A DNA stretch of 64,000 bases. It comes from Maridesulfovibrio sp. Its GTDB lineage: Bacteria > Desulfobacterota > Desulfovibrionia > Desulfovibrionales > Desulfovibrionaceae. The DNA lies in the NCBI RefSeq assembly GCF_963677005.1, contig NZ_OY781616.1, forward strand, positions 2,489,001 through 2,553,000, written 5' to 3'. The notes under the pieces are model-generated. The model had not been told where the DNA came from. It saw only the letters and a list, made by a program, of their open reading frames with translations, and did no database searches. Both the position numbers and the translations under genes were made by a program. This document shows, in pieces, positions 7,932-17,106 of this stretch (positions are counted from its first letter, which is position 1; each line of letters starts with the position of its first letter).

Positions 7932-8047
7932 GCTCGATCTCTCCATAATCTTATCAGGCTTAGCCACACTTAACCGAGCTAAATTATATTTACAAATCTA
8001 AAAATAATTAAGTTAACTGAGTGGTTAAATAGACATGGGAATGCCAA

Positions 8048-8091
8048 GTGAAAAAAAGTTTGAACTTTATCAAACTTTTTTCACTTTTTTT
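8048..8091 (+). terminator. Hairpin with T-run near element/tRNA junction
   Basis: GTGAAAAAAAGTTTGA pairs with TCAAACTTTTTTCAC around a 6-base loop, followed by seven T on the plus strand. It would stop rightward transcription toward the tRNA. No plus-strand gene ends here, so it may insulate the element. Confidence 0.5.
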
Positions 8092-8133
8092 CATTTTATG
8101 GGGAAGAGTATGGGGAGAGCTATTTTGGACATG

Positions 8134-8169
8134 AAAAAAGGGCCTTTCACTTTTAGCGAAAACCCCTTT
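8134..8169 (-). terminator. Terminator of tRNA-Leu
   Basis: On the minus strand, AAAGGGG...GGCCCTTTTTT forms an imperfect hairpin with a six-T tail about 10 bases after the tRNA CCA end. Confidence 0.6.
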
Positions 8170-8178
8170 GATTTCAAG

Positions 8179-8265
8179 TGGTACCGGGAGCGAGACTCGA
8201 ACTCGCAAGGGCGTGAACCCGGCGGATTTTGAGTCCGCTGCGTCTACCAATTCCGCCATCCCGGC
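8179..8265 (-). tRNA. tRNA-Leu (anticodon CAA)
   Basis: Minus-strand cloverleaf beginning GCCGGGATGGCGGAA, with anticodon stem GCGGA/TCCGC and loop CTCAAAA giving anticodon CAA (decodes UUG). There is a long variable arm as in class II tRNAs, a GTTCGAGTC T-arm and an encoded CCA end at 8179-8181. The acceptor ends G1-U72 on this reading. Mobile genes begin on its 3' side, so the 3' part probably contains the attachment site. Confidence 0.95.
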
Positions 8266-8280
8266 ATATGTGAGGGATTG

Positions 8281-8309
8281 TTAATATTAAATGAGGTCAA
8301 TAGTGTCAA
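8281..8309 (-). promoter_or_regulatory. sigma70 promoter of tRNA-Leu
   Basis: On the minus strand TTGACA (8304-8309) and TATTAA (8281-8286) are separated by 17 bases, with the mature tRNA starting 15 bases downstream. Confidence 0.65.
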
Positions 8310-8486
8310 GGTAATTAATTGGCTCTCAGGTCCGGGGTGGAAAAATCGGAGGGGCTTTTATCTAAGAATGAACTGCCGGGACGCACACTTTTCGAAGCAT
8401 AACCGACCTTGACCTATTGTAAAGGCTCAGACTCGGTGATAGACGTATTTGCCTGTTCACAATCAATTCCAACCAAAGAGTTCTCC

Positions 8487-9170
8487 ATGCTTCCCATCGG
8501 TTCGTTTGTTAACGGGGCAGCCATTATCGGCGGTTCCATCATCGGTGTCCTGCTGCACAGCCATTTTCCGGAACGGATCAGACAGATAATATTTCAGGCG
8601 CTGGGACTGGGGGTTATCATCATCGGCATCCAGATGTCCCTGAAGGTACAGAACATCCTAATTCTGATGTTCAGCCTGCTCATCGGGGGAGTGCTCGGAG
8701 AACTGTTGCGGCTGGATACTCTGTTTGAGCGGCTCGCTGGCAAATTGAAAAAAGCAGTGGGATCAAGTGATACGGGCTTCGTTGACGGAATAATTACTGC
8801 ATCGCTGATATTCTGCATCGGGGCCATGGCTATAATCGGATCATTTGAAGAAGGCATCAAGGGCGATACCACCATTCTGTACACAAAATCCATCCTGGAC
8901 GGATTCGCTTCAATCGCGCTGGCTTCCACCTACGGACTGGGGGTACTTTTTTCATTCATTCCGGTGGTAATTTATCAGGGGGCTCTTACACTTTTCGCCA
9001 GTTCCTTTCAGGAATGGTTCTCACCGCTTATCATTGATCAACTCACCGCCACCGGCGGACTGCTTATCATCGGCATCAGCCTTACCCTGCTGGAAATCAA
9101 GCGCATCAACCTCTCGAACCTGCTTCCATCGCTGGGAGTTGTCATACTGCTGACCGTTCTTTTTGGATAA
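8487..9170 (+). CDS. DUF554 family membrane protein
   Basis: 227 residues from ATG 8487; the N-terminus MLPIGSFVNGAAIIGGS and the GxxIGxxQ/LLIGGVLGE pattern match DUF554 (YdfK-like) proteins. Six or seven hydrophobic helices. The inner GFVDGIITASLIFCIGAMAIIGSFEEG block is the family core. Function unknown; a transporter role is presumed. The frame is open further upstream (8409), but that part is not hydrophobic and lacks a ribosome site. Confidence 0.85.
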   Translation: MLPIGSFVNGAAIIGGSIIGVLLHSHFPERIRQIIFQALGLGVIIIGIQMSLKVQNILILMFSLLIGGVLGELLRLDTLFERLAGKLKKAVGSSDTGFVDGIITASLIFCIGAMAIIGSFEEGIKGDTTILYTKSILDGFASIALASTYGLGVLFSFIPVVIYQGALTLFASSFQEWFSPLIIDQLTATGGLLIIGISLTLLEIKRINLSNLLPSLGVVILLTVLFG

Positions 9171-9232
9171 CATAACCAAGACAGACAATTTTACTGATTG
9201 AACATTCCTGTCGGATAAGGTTAAATAAGCTT

Positions 9233-11425
9233 ATGAAAATCCGCTGGAAAATTCTTCTCATACTGCTCACCTTTTCGCTCGCGCCCCTGTTCGTGCTGAA
9301 AACGCACGGGCTGAACTCGCTCAAGGAGCTTGGTTCGGACCTGCAGGCGCAGATAAGAATAACGCTGCTGGAAAGAGCCACCGACAGCCTGTCCAAACAG
9401 GCCAAGGGAACTGCGGCAATGATCAATCTTGAGGACCGCCTGTATCGGACAACTCTCAAAAGCGTGCAGGGGGAAGCCGACATAAGATTGAACGATGACG
9501 ATTATCCTCCTCTTGAAACCAAACCGTTTATAACCACCCCGGAAGGAGCCCTGAACACTCCTGAATTGATTAACGACCCATCCTACAAGAAAAGAGCACT
9601 CATGGGCCGGGGAATGAACAGATCCGAGCATAGAATGGCGGCAATTCAGCGCGGCGACCTCATTGATCTGCCGATTTCGCTTGAACATGTTTCATTCTGG
9701 CTGGCCCAGGGGCTCACGCCCGAGCAGGCTATGCCCGACATCACCAGACTCGCTCCACTGCTCTCCGCATTCAAGGCATGCAGTTCCACATTGAAAAATC
9801 TGGCCCTTTGGCAGGAAGTAATCCTTGAAAACGGTCTGGTGGCGACGTATCCGGGACACAATTCATTTCCACACAAATATGATCCCCGCACGCACTCATG
9901 GTATAATGATATCAAAAAAAACAGAGAGACCACCTGGGCCATGCCCACACCGGATGCGGCAAGTCGAACGCTCTGCTACAGGCTCAGCGCGCCGATTCTT
10001 TCCAACTCCGGCAGATTTCTAGGTGTTGCGTCACTGGTTGTTCCGGTGGGAGCCACCTTGAACAATACGCTGATTGCAGGGAACAATGGAAAGACCGAAA
10101 TAATGATGGTCTCCTCAGCAGACGTGCAATCGCGAAACGGAGCCCTTATGGTGGTCGGAAAGGTCGGGGATGATCCGCTGTACGAAGCTCCTCACACAAT
10201 GGGTGGAAGGTTTTGGCTTGCCCCGCAGGAACCTCAATGGCTGCATGAGGACAACCCCGAATTCAGAACCATGATCAAGGATATCGGCAAAGCCGAGTCC
10301 GGTGTTATCCAGATTAAATACAAGGGAGTTCCCAGTCTTTGGACTTACAGCCCCATCAATTCACATCTTTCCCTGCTGATAATAACTCCGGTGCGTGATT
10401 TCACGGCTGAAGCAGATGAAGCGGAACAGTATGTGCGGGAAAGTATCGCCAATCAATATGAAGGAACTTCGGTAATAGCCTTTTTCGTCATCTGCGCCAT
10501 TGCAGTAGTAGCTTATTTCGCTTCCATGAGCTTTTCCCGGCCCATCAGCAAACTTTCAAAGGCGGTGATAAAAGTTGGGGAAGGCGACTGGGACGTGCGC
10601 GCGGATTTCCACTCAAAAGACGAACTGGGGGAACTGGCCGAAAAATTCAATAACATGGTGCCGCAGCTTAAGGAACACTCCATCACCCAGCAGGCCCTCT
10701 CACTTGCGGATGAAGCACAACAGTCCCTTTTCCCGCAGGGGCCACCCACTGTGAACGGAGCGGACATCGGAGCGCGCTGCACATTTTCGGAAAAAACCGG
10801 CGGAGATTATTACGATTTTCTCAGTTGCGCCCAGTGCGACGGGACTGACCGTTTCGGCGCAGCCATAGGCGATGTTTCCGGGCACGGCGTAAGCGCAGCT
10901 TTGCTCATGACCAGCGCCAGGGCTTACATCCGGGCTCTTACCGGTCAACACCTGTCTCTGGTGGAGGTTTTTGAAAGAGTCAACAGACTTGTAACCACGG
11001 ACTGTGCAAAAACCGGCCACTTCATGACCGCTTTTACGGTGATCTGTGATACAAAAGAGAAAACTGTAAACTGGATCAGGGCAGGACATGATCCGGCTCT
11101 GATCTATACCCCGGAATCCGACTCCTTTGAGGAACTTGTCGGCACGGGACTGGCTCTCGGGGTTGACGGGGAATACCGTTACGAGGAGAATCTGACCAGA
11201 GTTGAACCGGGACAAATTCTCATACTCTATACTGACGGGATATGGGAGGCCCACAGTCCTGCGGGAGCTACATTCGGTAAGGATAATCTGCGCCGTATAA
11301 TCTGTGAAAACAGCCATAAACCGGCCCAGGATATGGTGGACATGCTTCTGGCGGAAGTACAGAACCACCGCAGGGGACTGCCCCTGGAAGATGACTGCAC
11401 CGCCATCATAATAAAATTCCTATGA
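9233..11425 (+). CDS. Membrane receptor with HAMP and SpoIIE/PP2C phosphatase domain
   Basis: 730 residues. A membrane anchor (residues ~5-22) precedes a large periplasmic Cache-like sensor (to ~410), with a second helix at ~413-433. A HAMP linker follows (SRPISKLSKAVIKV...ELAEKFNNM) and then a SpoIIE/RsbU-type phosphatase (~505-728) with GGDYYDF, GDVSGHG, AGHDPALI and LEDDCTAIII metal-binding blocks. Such proteins dephosphorylate anti-anti-sigma factors (STAS) in partner-switching circuits in response to an external ligand. No anti-sigma or STAS gene is adjacent. The last four bases overlap the next gene as ATGA, implying co-expression. Confidence 0.85.
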   Translation: MKIRWKILLILLTFSLAPLFVLKTHGLNSLKELGSDLQAQIRITLLERATDSLSKQAKGTAAMINLEDRLYRTTLKSVQGEADIRLNDDDYPPLETKPFITTPEGALNTPELINDPSYKKRALMGRGMNRSEHRMAAIQRGDLIDLPISLEHVSFWLAQGLTPEQAMPDITRLAPLLSAFKACSSTLKNLALWQEVILENGLVATYPGHNSFPHKYDPRTHSWYNDIKKNRETTWAMPTPDAASRTLCYRLSAPILSNSGRFLGVASLVVPVGATLNNTLIAGNNGKTEIMMVSSADVQSRNGALMVVGKVGDDPLYEAPHTMGGRFWLAPQEPQWLHEDNPEFRTMIKDIGKAESGVIQIKYKGVPSLWTYSPINSHLSLLIITPVRDFTAEADEAEQYVRESIANQYEGTSVIAFFVICAIAVVAYFASMSFSRPISKLSKAVIKVGEGDWDVRADFHSKDELGELAEKFNNMVPQLKEHSITQQALSLADEAQQSLFPQGPPTVNGADIGARCTFSEKTGGDYYDFLSCAQCDGTDRFGAAIGDVSGHGVSAALLMTSARAYIRALTGQHLSLVEVFERVNRLVTTDCAKTGHFMTAFTVICDTKEKTVNWIRAGHDPALIYTPESDSFEELVGTGLALGVDGEYRYEENLTRVEPGQILILYTDGIWEAHSPAGATFGKDNLRRIICENSHKPAQDMVDMLLAEVQNHRRGLPLEDDCTAIIIKFL

Positions 11426-12276
11426 GTTATTCCGTATACGAACTTGCCACCTACGCATTCGACCCCCTGCATGCCTTCTGGGAAAACGAACGAACCCAGC
11501 GGGCAGTCGCCGGAGCGCTGATAGCCTGCTTCATCGCCGCTCTGATAGGCGTGGAGCTGGGCAGACAGGGATTGCTGCCGGCGGCCATTGCGGCCAAAAC
11601 ACCCGGCAGTCATTATGCCGCGGTCGGAATTGCTTTCACTCTGGTGCTGGCACTTGAGGTCGTCAGCTTCATTTTCGTACTGCCCTGCTCGTTTGCCAAG
11701 TCAGTCGGAAAACAGTTCGAAATACTGTGCCTCATACTGATGCGCAACTCGTTCAAGGAGCTGGTGAACTTTCCTGAGCCCATTTCCTTCACGGGCAACA
11801 TGACTCCCATCTACCAGATTCTGTCCGACGGGATGGGTGCGTTTATTGTTTTTGTGCTCCTCGGCGTATATTACCGCATCCAGAAACAGGGCACACCCCT
11901 GATCCCTTCATTCAAGTTTCGGTACGTGGCTTCCAAAAAACTTGTAGCGCTGCTGCTTCTTTTCATTTTCGCAGGACTGGGAATATACGATCTCTTCCTG
12001 CTTTCACATGGAAAACATACGTTCGACTTCTTCAGCACCTTTTATACCGTGCTGATATTCAGTGACATTCTGCTGGTGCTGATCTCCCAGCGCTTCCTGC
12101 CCACGTTTCACGCGGTTTTCAGGAATTCCGGCTTCGCTTTGGTCACTCTGCTGATCCGTCTTGCTCTGGCTTCACCGCCTTTCTACAACGCCGCTCTGGG
12201 AGTAGTCTCTGCAGCCTTCGCAGTGCTGCTCACCCTTGCATACAATTCCTTTCACGGGACAGGCAAACAGACCTAG
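11422..12276 (+). CDS. Hypothetical polytopic membrane protein
   Basis: 284 residues with about seven hydrophobic helices. Two of them are VAGALIACFIAALIGVEL and LLLLFIFAGLGIYDLFLL. The start overlaps the phosphatase receptor stop (ATGA), so the two are translationally coupled and may share a signalling role. No family recognised. Confidence 0.7.
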   Translation: MSYSVYELATYAFDPLHAFWENERTQRAVAGALIACFIAALIGVELGRQGLLPAAIAAKTPGSHYAAVGIAFTLVLALEVVSFIFVLPCSFAKSVGKQFEILCLILMRNSFKELVNFPEPISFTGNMTPIYQILSDGMGAFIVFVLLGVYYRIQKQGTPLIPSFKFRYVASKKLVALLLLFIFAGLGIYDLFLLSHGKHTFDFFSTFYTVLIFSDILLVLISQRFLPTFHAVFRNSGFALVTLLIRLALASPPFYNAALGVVSAAFAVLLTLAYNSFHGTGKQT

Positions 12277-12288
12277 AGCGCGTATTCC

Positions 12289-12498
12289 TTATGATTCGTC
12301 GCAGTCTTCCCCGGACAGGGAGATGATATACGACTTGTTGATCCACGCATCTCCTTCTTCTTCAGTGAGGTCCTGCAGCGAGTCACGCTGTACGCCGACA
12401 TATTCCACAGAATATTTCTTTACATACGAGTCTACTTCAAGACCCTTTTCATTACTCAACTTATTAAAGATAAGTATCTGGATACGATTAAGTTTCAT
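12289..12498 (-). CDS. Small hypothetical protein
   Basis: 69 residues, acidic at the C-terminus (ends GEDCDES). Starts ATG 12498 with only a weak ribosome-binding site. Convergent with the membrane protein gene at its left, 12 bases from that stop. No known domain; could be a chance frame. Confidence 0.4.
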   Translation of the reverse strand: MKLNRIQILIFNKLSNEKGLEVDSYVKKYSVEYVGVQRDSLQDLTEEEGDAWINKSYIISLSGEDCDES

Positions 12499-12598
12499 AC
12501 GTTTCTTTGAGTTAGCAGATTAATTGTGTCCCAAGCCGCACACAACTGTGCCGGACTTGTTTTCAGCCGGAACGAATCCCGGAAAATATCCGGGAAAC

Positions 12599-14062
12599 TC
12601 ACCGGGAACCCTTACCGCCCTCTTTCCGTCTGGCCGCAAGCCTGTAATGCAGCATGCGAATGGAAATACCCAGTTTTTCAGCAGCCCTGGTCTTATTGCC
12701 GCCGGTTGCTTCAAGTGCAGCATCAATATCATATTCTGTAGGACGAGACCTCATCTTTTTACCGGTCCTGCCCGTGGCCGGACCTTGTTCAGCACCTGAA
12801 GCCGTCTTTTCCGCATCTGCGAGGAACCCGGCCAGATGTCCGGGGACGAGAACACGTGCATCATGCATGACAGAGACCCATTCCATAGCGTTCTTCAGTT
12901 CGCGAACATTCCCCGACCATTGGTGGTTCAGCAGCATTTCGGCAGCTTCCGGGCTTATCTCTTCAAAAGCCTTGCCGCGTTTTTTCGAAAAAGCTTTCAG
13001 GAGCAGCAGAGACAGCGGGACAATATCGTCGATCCGTTCCCGCAGAGGCGGCACCGCAATGCTGCCCACTCTGAGCCGATAATAAAGATCCCTGCGGAAA
13101 AGCCCCTTTTCAATCCGTTCCGTCAAATCAAGATTTGTGGCCGCGATGATGCGTATGTCGGTCCTGACCTTGGTCAGCCCCCCGACCCGATAAAAGCTTT
13201 TATCCTCAATCACGCGCAGCAGTTTGGCCTGCAATTCAACAGGAATTTCGCCGATTTCGTCCAGAAAAAGGGTTCCGCCCCTTGCAAGGTCCATCTTGCC
13301 GCGTGCTCCGCGGGAACCGCTGCCGGTAAACGCCCCGGCCTCGTAGCCGAACAGTTCACTTTCAAAAAGATTGGCTGGAAGCGCAGCACAGTTGATGTCC
13401 ACAAAGGGCAACGGCGACCGGGGGTGGTCCTGTCCGTAATGGATAAGTTTTGCCACGATATCCTTGCCCACTCCGGTTTCGCCCTGAATAAGCACAGGAA
13501 GATCACGATCCTCGTGATAACGCCTTGCCTGAGTCACCACATCCCACATGGCCGCAGAGAAAATTCCGATATTATCCAGCCCGGCCTGACGGGCCAGCAG
13601 TTCGCGCAGGTGCGACAACTCGGCCCGCACCTCGCTTGTCGCCTCGGCCACTTCCTCCTCGAAATGACCGGTCAGGCGATCGTTTTCCTGCAGCAACGCC
13701 TGATGTTCGGCCACGCGGTCAAGGACTGCACCGAGTTCTTCAAGGTTGATGGGCTTGGTAAGATAGTCGTAGGCTCCGGCCCGCAGGGCTCCGATTGCCA
13801 GCTCAAGATCCGCGTGTCCCGTGTAAAGGACTACATCCGGCCTGCCGGGCAGAGCAAGAGAACTGATATCGCGCACCAGTTCAATGCCGGTCCTGCCGGG
13901 CATCTGGATGTCCGAAAGGACCATTTCAAAACAGTGGTTGCGGCAGATTTCCAGCGCGGGAACAGCTCCGGCACAGGCTGTGACCGCATGCCCCAGCAGG
14001 GTCAGGTATTCGGCCAGGGAATTGCGGGTCGCCGCATCGTCTTCGACAAGCAGAATACGCAT
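12599..14062 (-). CDS. NtrC-family sigma54 activator (response regulator)
   Basis: 487 residues: receiver domain 1-120 with MVLSDIQMPG phospho-Asp near 56, an AAA+ domain with Walker A GETGVGKD near 195, the sigma54-contact loop GAFTGS, Walker B FLDEIGE, and a C-terminal Fis-type helix-turn-helix (NKTRAAEKLGISIRML). Last gene of the formate/hydrogenase operon, 3 bases after its partner kinase. It is the obvious candidate for the activator bound at the palindromes upstream of fdhF. E. coli uses FhlA plus sigma54 for the corresponding genes. An imperfect hairpin (TCCCGGA...TCCGGGA, about 12577-12595) follows the stop. Confidence 0.88.
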   Translation of the reverse strand: MRILLVEDDAATRNSLAEYLTLLGHAVTACAGAVPALEICRNHCFEMVLSDIQMPGRTGIELVRDISSLALPGRPDVVLYTGHADLELAIGALRAGAYDYLTKPINLEELGAVLDRVAEHQALLQENDRLTGHFEEEVAEATSEVRAELSHLRELLARQAGLDNIGIFSAAMWDVVTQARRYHEDRDLPVLIQGETGVGKDIVAKLIHYGQDHPRSPLPFVDINCAALPANLFESELFGYEAGAFTGSGSRGARGKMDLARGGTLFLDEIGEIPVELQAKLLRVIEDKSFYRVGGLTKVRTDIRIIAATNLDLTERIEKGLFRRDLYYRLRVGSIAVPPLRERIDDIVPLSLLLLKAFSKKRGKAFEEISPEAAEMLLNHQWSGNVRELKNAMEWVSVMHDARVLVPGHLAGFLADAEKTASGAEQGPATGRTGKKMRSRPTEYDIDAALEATGGNKTRAAEKLGISIRMLHYRLAARRKEGGKGSR

Positions 14063-14065
14063 GAT

Positions 14066-15184
14066 CTAATTTCTCTCCATATCAGCCGCAGGAAATACAG
14101 CCCGAAGTAAGGCCCCTCCGCCGGGAAGATTTTCAGCTATGATCGAACCTCCTGCCGCCTGCACTATGGTGCGCACAATAGACAGCCCCAGCCCCATGGA
14201 AGTTCCCGGAGATTTGGTGGAAAAAAAAGGTTCGAACAGTTCGTCCGCCAGCTTCGGATCAAATCCGGGACCGTTGTCGGCAACGCTCAACTCCACCGCA
14301 TCATTGCCCTGCGCAGCCACCCGGATGGAAATGGTTTTCGGCGAAACCTCATATCCTTCCAGAGCCTGCATGGCATTGGCCACAAGGTTCATGATCAGTT
14401 CTTCAAAGCGGATACAGGTTCCCACAACAGGATTTGCATCCTTATCGACTGCTGTTTCCAACAGAATGCCCCTTGCAATTAACTGTGCGTTGAGCAGGGA
14501 AAGCGCTGACTGCACAGCATCGCCGAGGTTGCACAGTTCCCCGGTATTGGACCGGTTGTAACGCAGGTGTTCACGCAGATGGTTGACTATGGAATCTATG
14601 CGATCCACCTGTCCGGCGATATCCTTCAGGATGCGGACCACTTCACTGTTGGGCATATCCGAACGGCCCTCCAGCAGCAGGGCCGAAGCGGACAGTATGC
14701 GAATAGCGTTAAGAGGCTGATTGATCTCGTGGGCGATACCTCCGCCGATAACAGCAAAGGTGGTCACCCGGCTGGCCCGTTCCATGGCTGCGCGGGCTTC
14801 GGCCAGGGTGGCCTCGGCCTGCCGCCGGGCCGTCACATCACGCCCAACGGACTGGTACTCAACAACCCCGCCGTTTTCATCAAAGATCGCTCGGGTAACA
14901 TATTGAACGTAATGAACCGTCCCGTCCTTTCCCTTGAAACTGGGTTCGGTGGCTATTTCCGGATTATCGGGGGTAAGTGAATAGAGTTGGCTGACAATCT
15001 CCTCCCGCTCATTGGGTTCCAGAAGATCCTGAAACCTGGTCGCAAGAAGTTCCTCGGCACTTCTGCCGTAAAAACGACAGAAAGCCCGGTTAACGAAGGT
15101 CAGCCGTCCATCGGGACGAAAACGCCGGATGAGTTCGGTCTGCTCCTCTACAACTGCGCGGTATATGGCGTCCTGCGGTGTCAT
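14066..15184 (-). CDS. PAS-domain sensor histidine kinase
   Basis: 372 residues with no membrane segment, so a cytoplasmic sensor. PAS domain at 5-125 (FVNRAFCRFYGRS), then DHp helix with GGGIAHEINQPLNAI (His near 152), and HATPase with MNLVANAMQAL, VADNGPGF and GLGLSIV. Starts 15 bases after the upstream ferredoxin gene and ends 3 bases before the NtrC regulator, making an operon-encoded two-component system. The signal may be redox or a metabolite bound in the PAS domain; unknown. Confidence 0.85.
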   Translation of the reverse strand: MTPQDAIYRAVVEEQTELIRRFRPDGRLTFVNRAFCRFYGRSAEELLATRFQDLLEPNEREEIVSQLYSLTPDNPEIATEPSFKGKDGTVHYVQYVTRAIFDENGGVVEYQSVGRDVTARRQAEATLAEARAAMERASRVTTFAVIGGGIAHEINQPLNAIRILSASALLLEGRSDMPNSEVVRILKDIAGQVDRIDSIVNHLREHLRYNRSNTGELCNLGDAVQSALSLLNAQLIARGILLETAVDKDANPVVGTCIRFEELIMNLVANAMQALEGYEVSPKTISIRVAAQGNDAVELSVADNGPGFDPKLADELFEPFFSTKSPGTSMGLGLSIVRTIVQAAGGSIIAENLPGGGALLRAVFPAADMERN

Positions 15185-15199
15185 TGACTGAATATACCC

Positions 15200-15715
15200 C
15201 TAGTTGCCGTCAAAGGCCACCCGGACCGCACTTGCCTGCCGTTTTAAGCTGGAAAACCGCTGCAGCTTACTGTCTGAAAACACACGCAACGCATCTGCAG
15301 GGCAAACGGACACACAAGCCGGAGTGTCGCGATGTCCGGCACAAAGGTCACATTTGTGGGCCACAGGGACTTCAAGGAATCCGTCAATCATACCGACCTG
15401 CATGGCTCCGAAAGGACAGGCGGCCAGACAAGCCTTGCAGCCGATGCACCTTTCGGTAAGAACGACAACGGACCTCCCGTCAAACGTAATTGCCCCCGCA
15501 AGACAGGCGGACGCGCATGGCGCATCTTCACACTGGCGGCACTGGATCGGTGCGGTCACCCCGGATTCACGCACAACGGATATCCGCGGACTGAACGGCA
15601 GCCCCTCTTCCATGGCACCGGCCATGTCCAAAGCTGTATGGGCGTCCACGCAGGCTATTTCACAGGCCCGGCATCCGATGCAGCGGGAGGGATCGGCAAG
15701 GACAAAATCGTTCAT
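15200..15715 (-). CDS. HycB-like polyferredoxin subunit (second copy)
   Basis: 171 residues with four Cys groups for four [4Fe-4S] clusters: CIGCRACEIAC, CRQCEDAPCASAC, CIGCKACLAAC and CDLCAGHRDTPACVSVC. This is the HycB/HydN fold that wires formate dehydrogenase to hydrogenase. Its ATG overlaps the HydA stop by four bases. Similar in plan to the other HycB gene in the operon, so the complex probably holds two different electron-transfer subunits, as in the hydrogen-dependent CO2 reductase of acetogens. Confidence 0.85.
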   Translation of the reverse strand: MNDFVLADPSRCIGCRACEIACVDAHTALDMAGAMEEGLPFSPRISVVRESGVTAPIQCRQCEDAPCASACLAGAITFDGRSVVVLTERCIGCKACLAACPFGAMQVGMIDGFLEVPVAHKCDLCAGHRDTPACVSVCPADALRVFSDSKLQRFSSLKRQASAVRVAFDGN

Positions 15716-17106
15716 GATCCGTGCCCCTCGGCATCCACCCCGTAATGAGTATGCAGAAGTTCATGCGAACGATGCCCAAGGGGTTTTCCAAGATATTTTT
15801 CATACAGGGCCGCAACACATTCGTTTTTGTGTGAAGCGCGCACCGGAAGTTCCCGGTCATGTTGGTGCAGACCGCTGCGGCGCATGGCAATCGCATCCGC
15901 CACGTTCACTCCGGGCAGAAGTTTGGGCTGCCCTCCTCCGGCCACACAACCGCCGGGACAGCACATGACTTCCATGAAATCGAAGTCGGCCTTTCCGGCA
16001 CGCACAGCCTCAAGCAGCGGCGCCGCGTTGGCCAGCCCTGAAACAATTACCGCCGTAACTCTTTTGCCGGCCACTTCGATTGACGCCTTGCGGACGCCCG
16101 GACCTGCCGGAGAAAACACCACCCCGCTTTCACAGACGTCAGTGCCGGTTGTAACGGCGATGGCCGTGCGCAGCGCAGCTTCCATAACACCGCCGGATGC
16201 CCCGAAAATCACTCCGGCACCGGAATACAGCCCCATGGGTATATCAAAAGGTTCATCCGGCATTTCAGCCAGATTTATGCCGTTATCCTTCAGCATGGCT
16301 GCAAGCTCGGTAACGGTGAGCACGGCATCCACATCGGGCCTGCCGCTGGCCTGCATCTCCGGCCGGGCAGCCTCATGCTTCTTGGCGGTGCAGGGCATAA
16401 CCGAAACGCTGGCGATTGCTTCCGGACCGACTCCGGCGATTTCAGCGCCGTAGGTCTTGAAGAGCGCTCCGGCCATCTGCTGCGGCGATTTGCAGCTGGA
16501 AAGGTGATCAGTCAGGTCAGGCCAAGCGGTTTCCATATAGCGGACCCAACCCGGACAGCAGGATGTGAACATGGGCAGCGGGCCGTCCGATTCCAGACGC
16601 GCAAGCAGTTCCGAAGATTCTTCCATGATGGTCACGTCCGCCGCGAAAACGGTGTCGTAGACAAAATCGAAGCCCAGACGACGCAGGGATGCGGCAAGCT
16701 GTCCCGGTGTCAGGGTTCCGGGAGCGAGTCCGTATTCCTCGGCTATGGAGGTGCGAACCGCCGGTGCGCACTGGACCATGGACTTCATGGACCGGTCGGC
16801 CAGCATGGATGCTACCCGCTTTGTGTCACTGCGAAAGTGGGCGGCGAAAAGCGGGGACTGATCATTCTCAGGAAGACCGCGCTCACGGCGCATGGCCGGA
16901 AGATCGTCCGCAGCATCATCAAAAGGGGTAACAAATGCCGAACAGGTCAGCACACACTGTCCGCACATTACACAGCGTGACGCATCAATGGTCTGCGGTT
17001 CACCTTCGGCACCGCCGATGGCGTCCACGGGGCAGACCTCGGAGCAACGCCGACAGCCGGTACAAATCACCGGGTCTATGGATACGACTTGAGAAAATGT
17101 TGTCAT
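15712..17106 (-). CDS. hydA: [FeFe]-hydrogenase catalytic subunit, HydA2-like
   Basis: 464 residues. Two N-terminal [4Fe-4S] motifs (CTGCRRCSEVC, CVMCGQCVLTC) lead to the H-cluster domain, with L1 TSCCPGW, L2 MPCTAKKHE and L3 EVMCCPGGC all complete. There is no N-terminal [2Fe-2S] or NADH module and no Tat signal, which fits a soluble cytoplasmic enzyme that takes electrons from HycB subunits. Catalyses reversible proton reduction to H2. Overlaps both neighbours by four bases. Active-site Cys residues are all present, so an active enzyme is expected if HydEFG maturases exist elsewhere. Confidence 0.92.
   Translation of the reverse strand: MTTFSQVVSIDPVICTGCRRCSEVCPVDAIGGAEGEPQTIDASRCVMCGQCVLTCSAFVTPFDDAADDLPAMRRERGLPENDQSPLFAAHFRSDTKRVASMLADRSMKSMVQCAPAVRTSIAEEYGLAPGTLTPGQLAASLRRLGFDFVYDTVFAADVTIMEESSELLARLESDGPLPMFTSCCPGWVRYMETAWPDLTDHLSSCKSPQQMAGALFKTYGAEIAGVGPEAIASVSVMPCTAKKHEAARPEMQASGRPDVDAVLTVTELAAMLKDNGINLAEMPDEPFDIPMGLYSGAGVIFGASGGVMEAALRTAIAVTTGTDVCESGVVFSPAGPGVRKASIEVAGKRVTAVIVSGLANAAPLLEAVRAGKADFDFMEVMCCPGGCVAGGGQPKLLPGVNVADAIAMRRSGLHQHDRELPVRASHKNECVAALYEKYLGKPLGHRSHELLHTHYGVDAEGHGS

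Noticed and set aside
8008-8259. Open frame overlapping tRNA-Leu
   Set aside because: Its first part is the tRNA sequence translated; no homology and no ribosome site.
12520-12799. Small frames beyond the NtrC stop
   Set aside because: Overlap the regulator's 3' end or its hairpin, with no start signal or homology.
12836-14110. 424-codon plus-strand frame opposite the NtrC gene
   Set aside because: Antisense shadow of a well-conserved regulator in G+C-rich DNA; low-complexity translation without domains.
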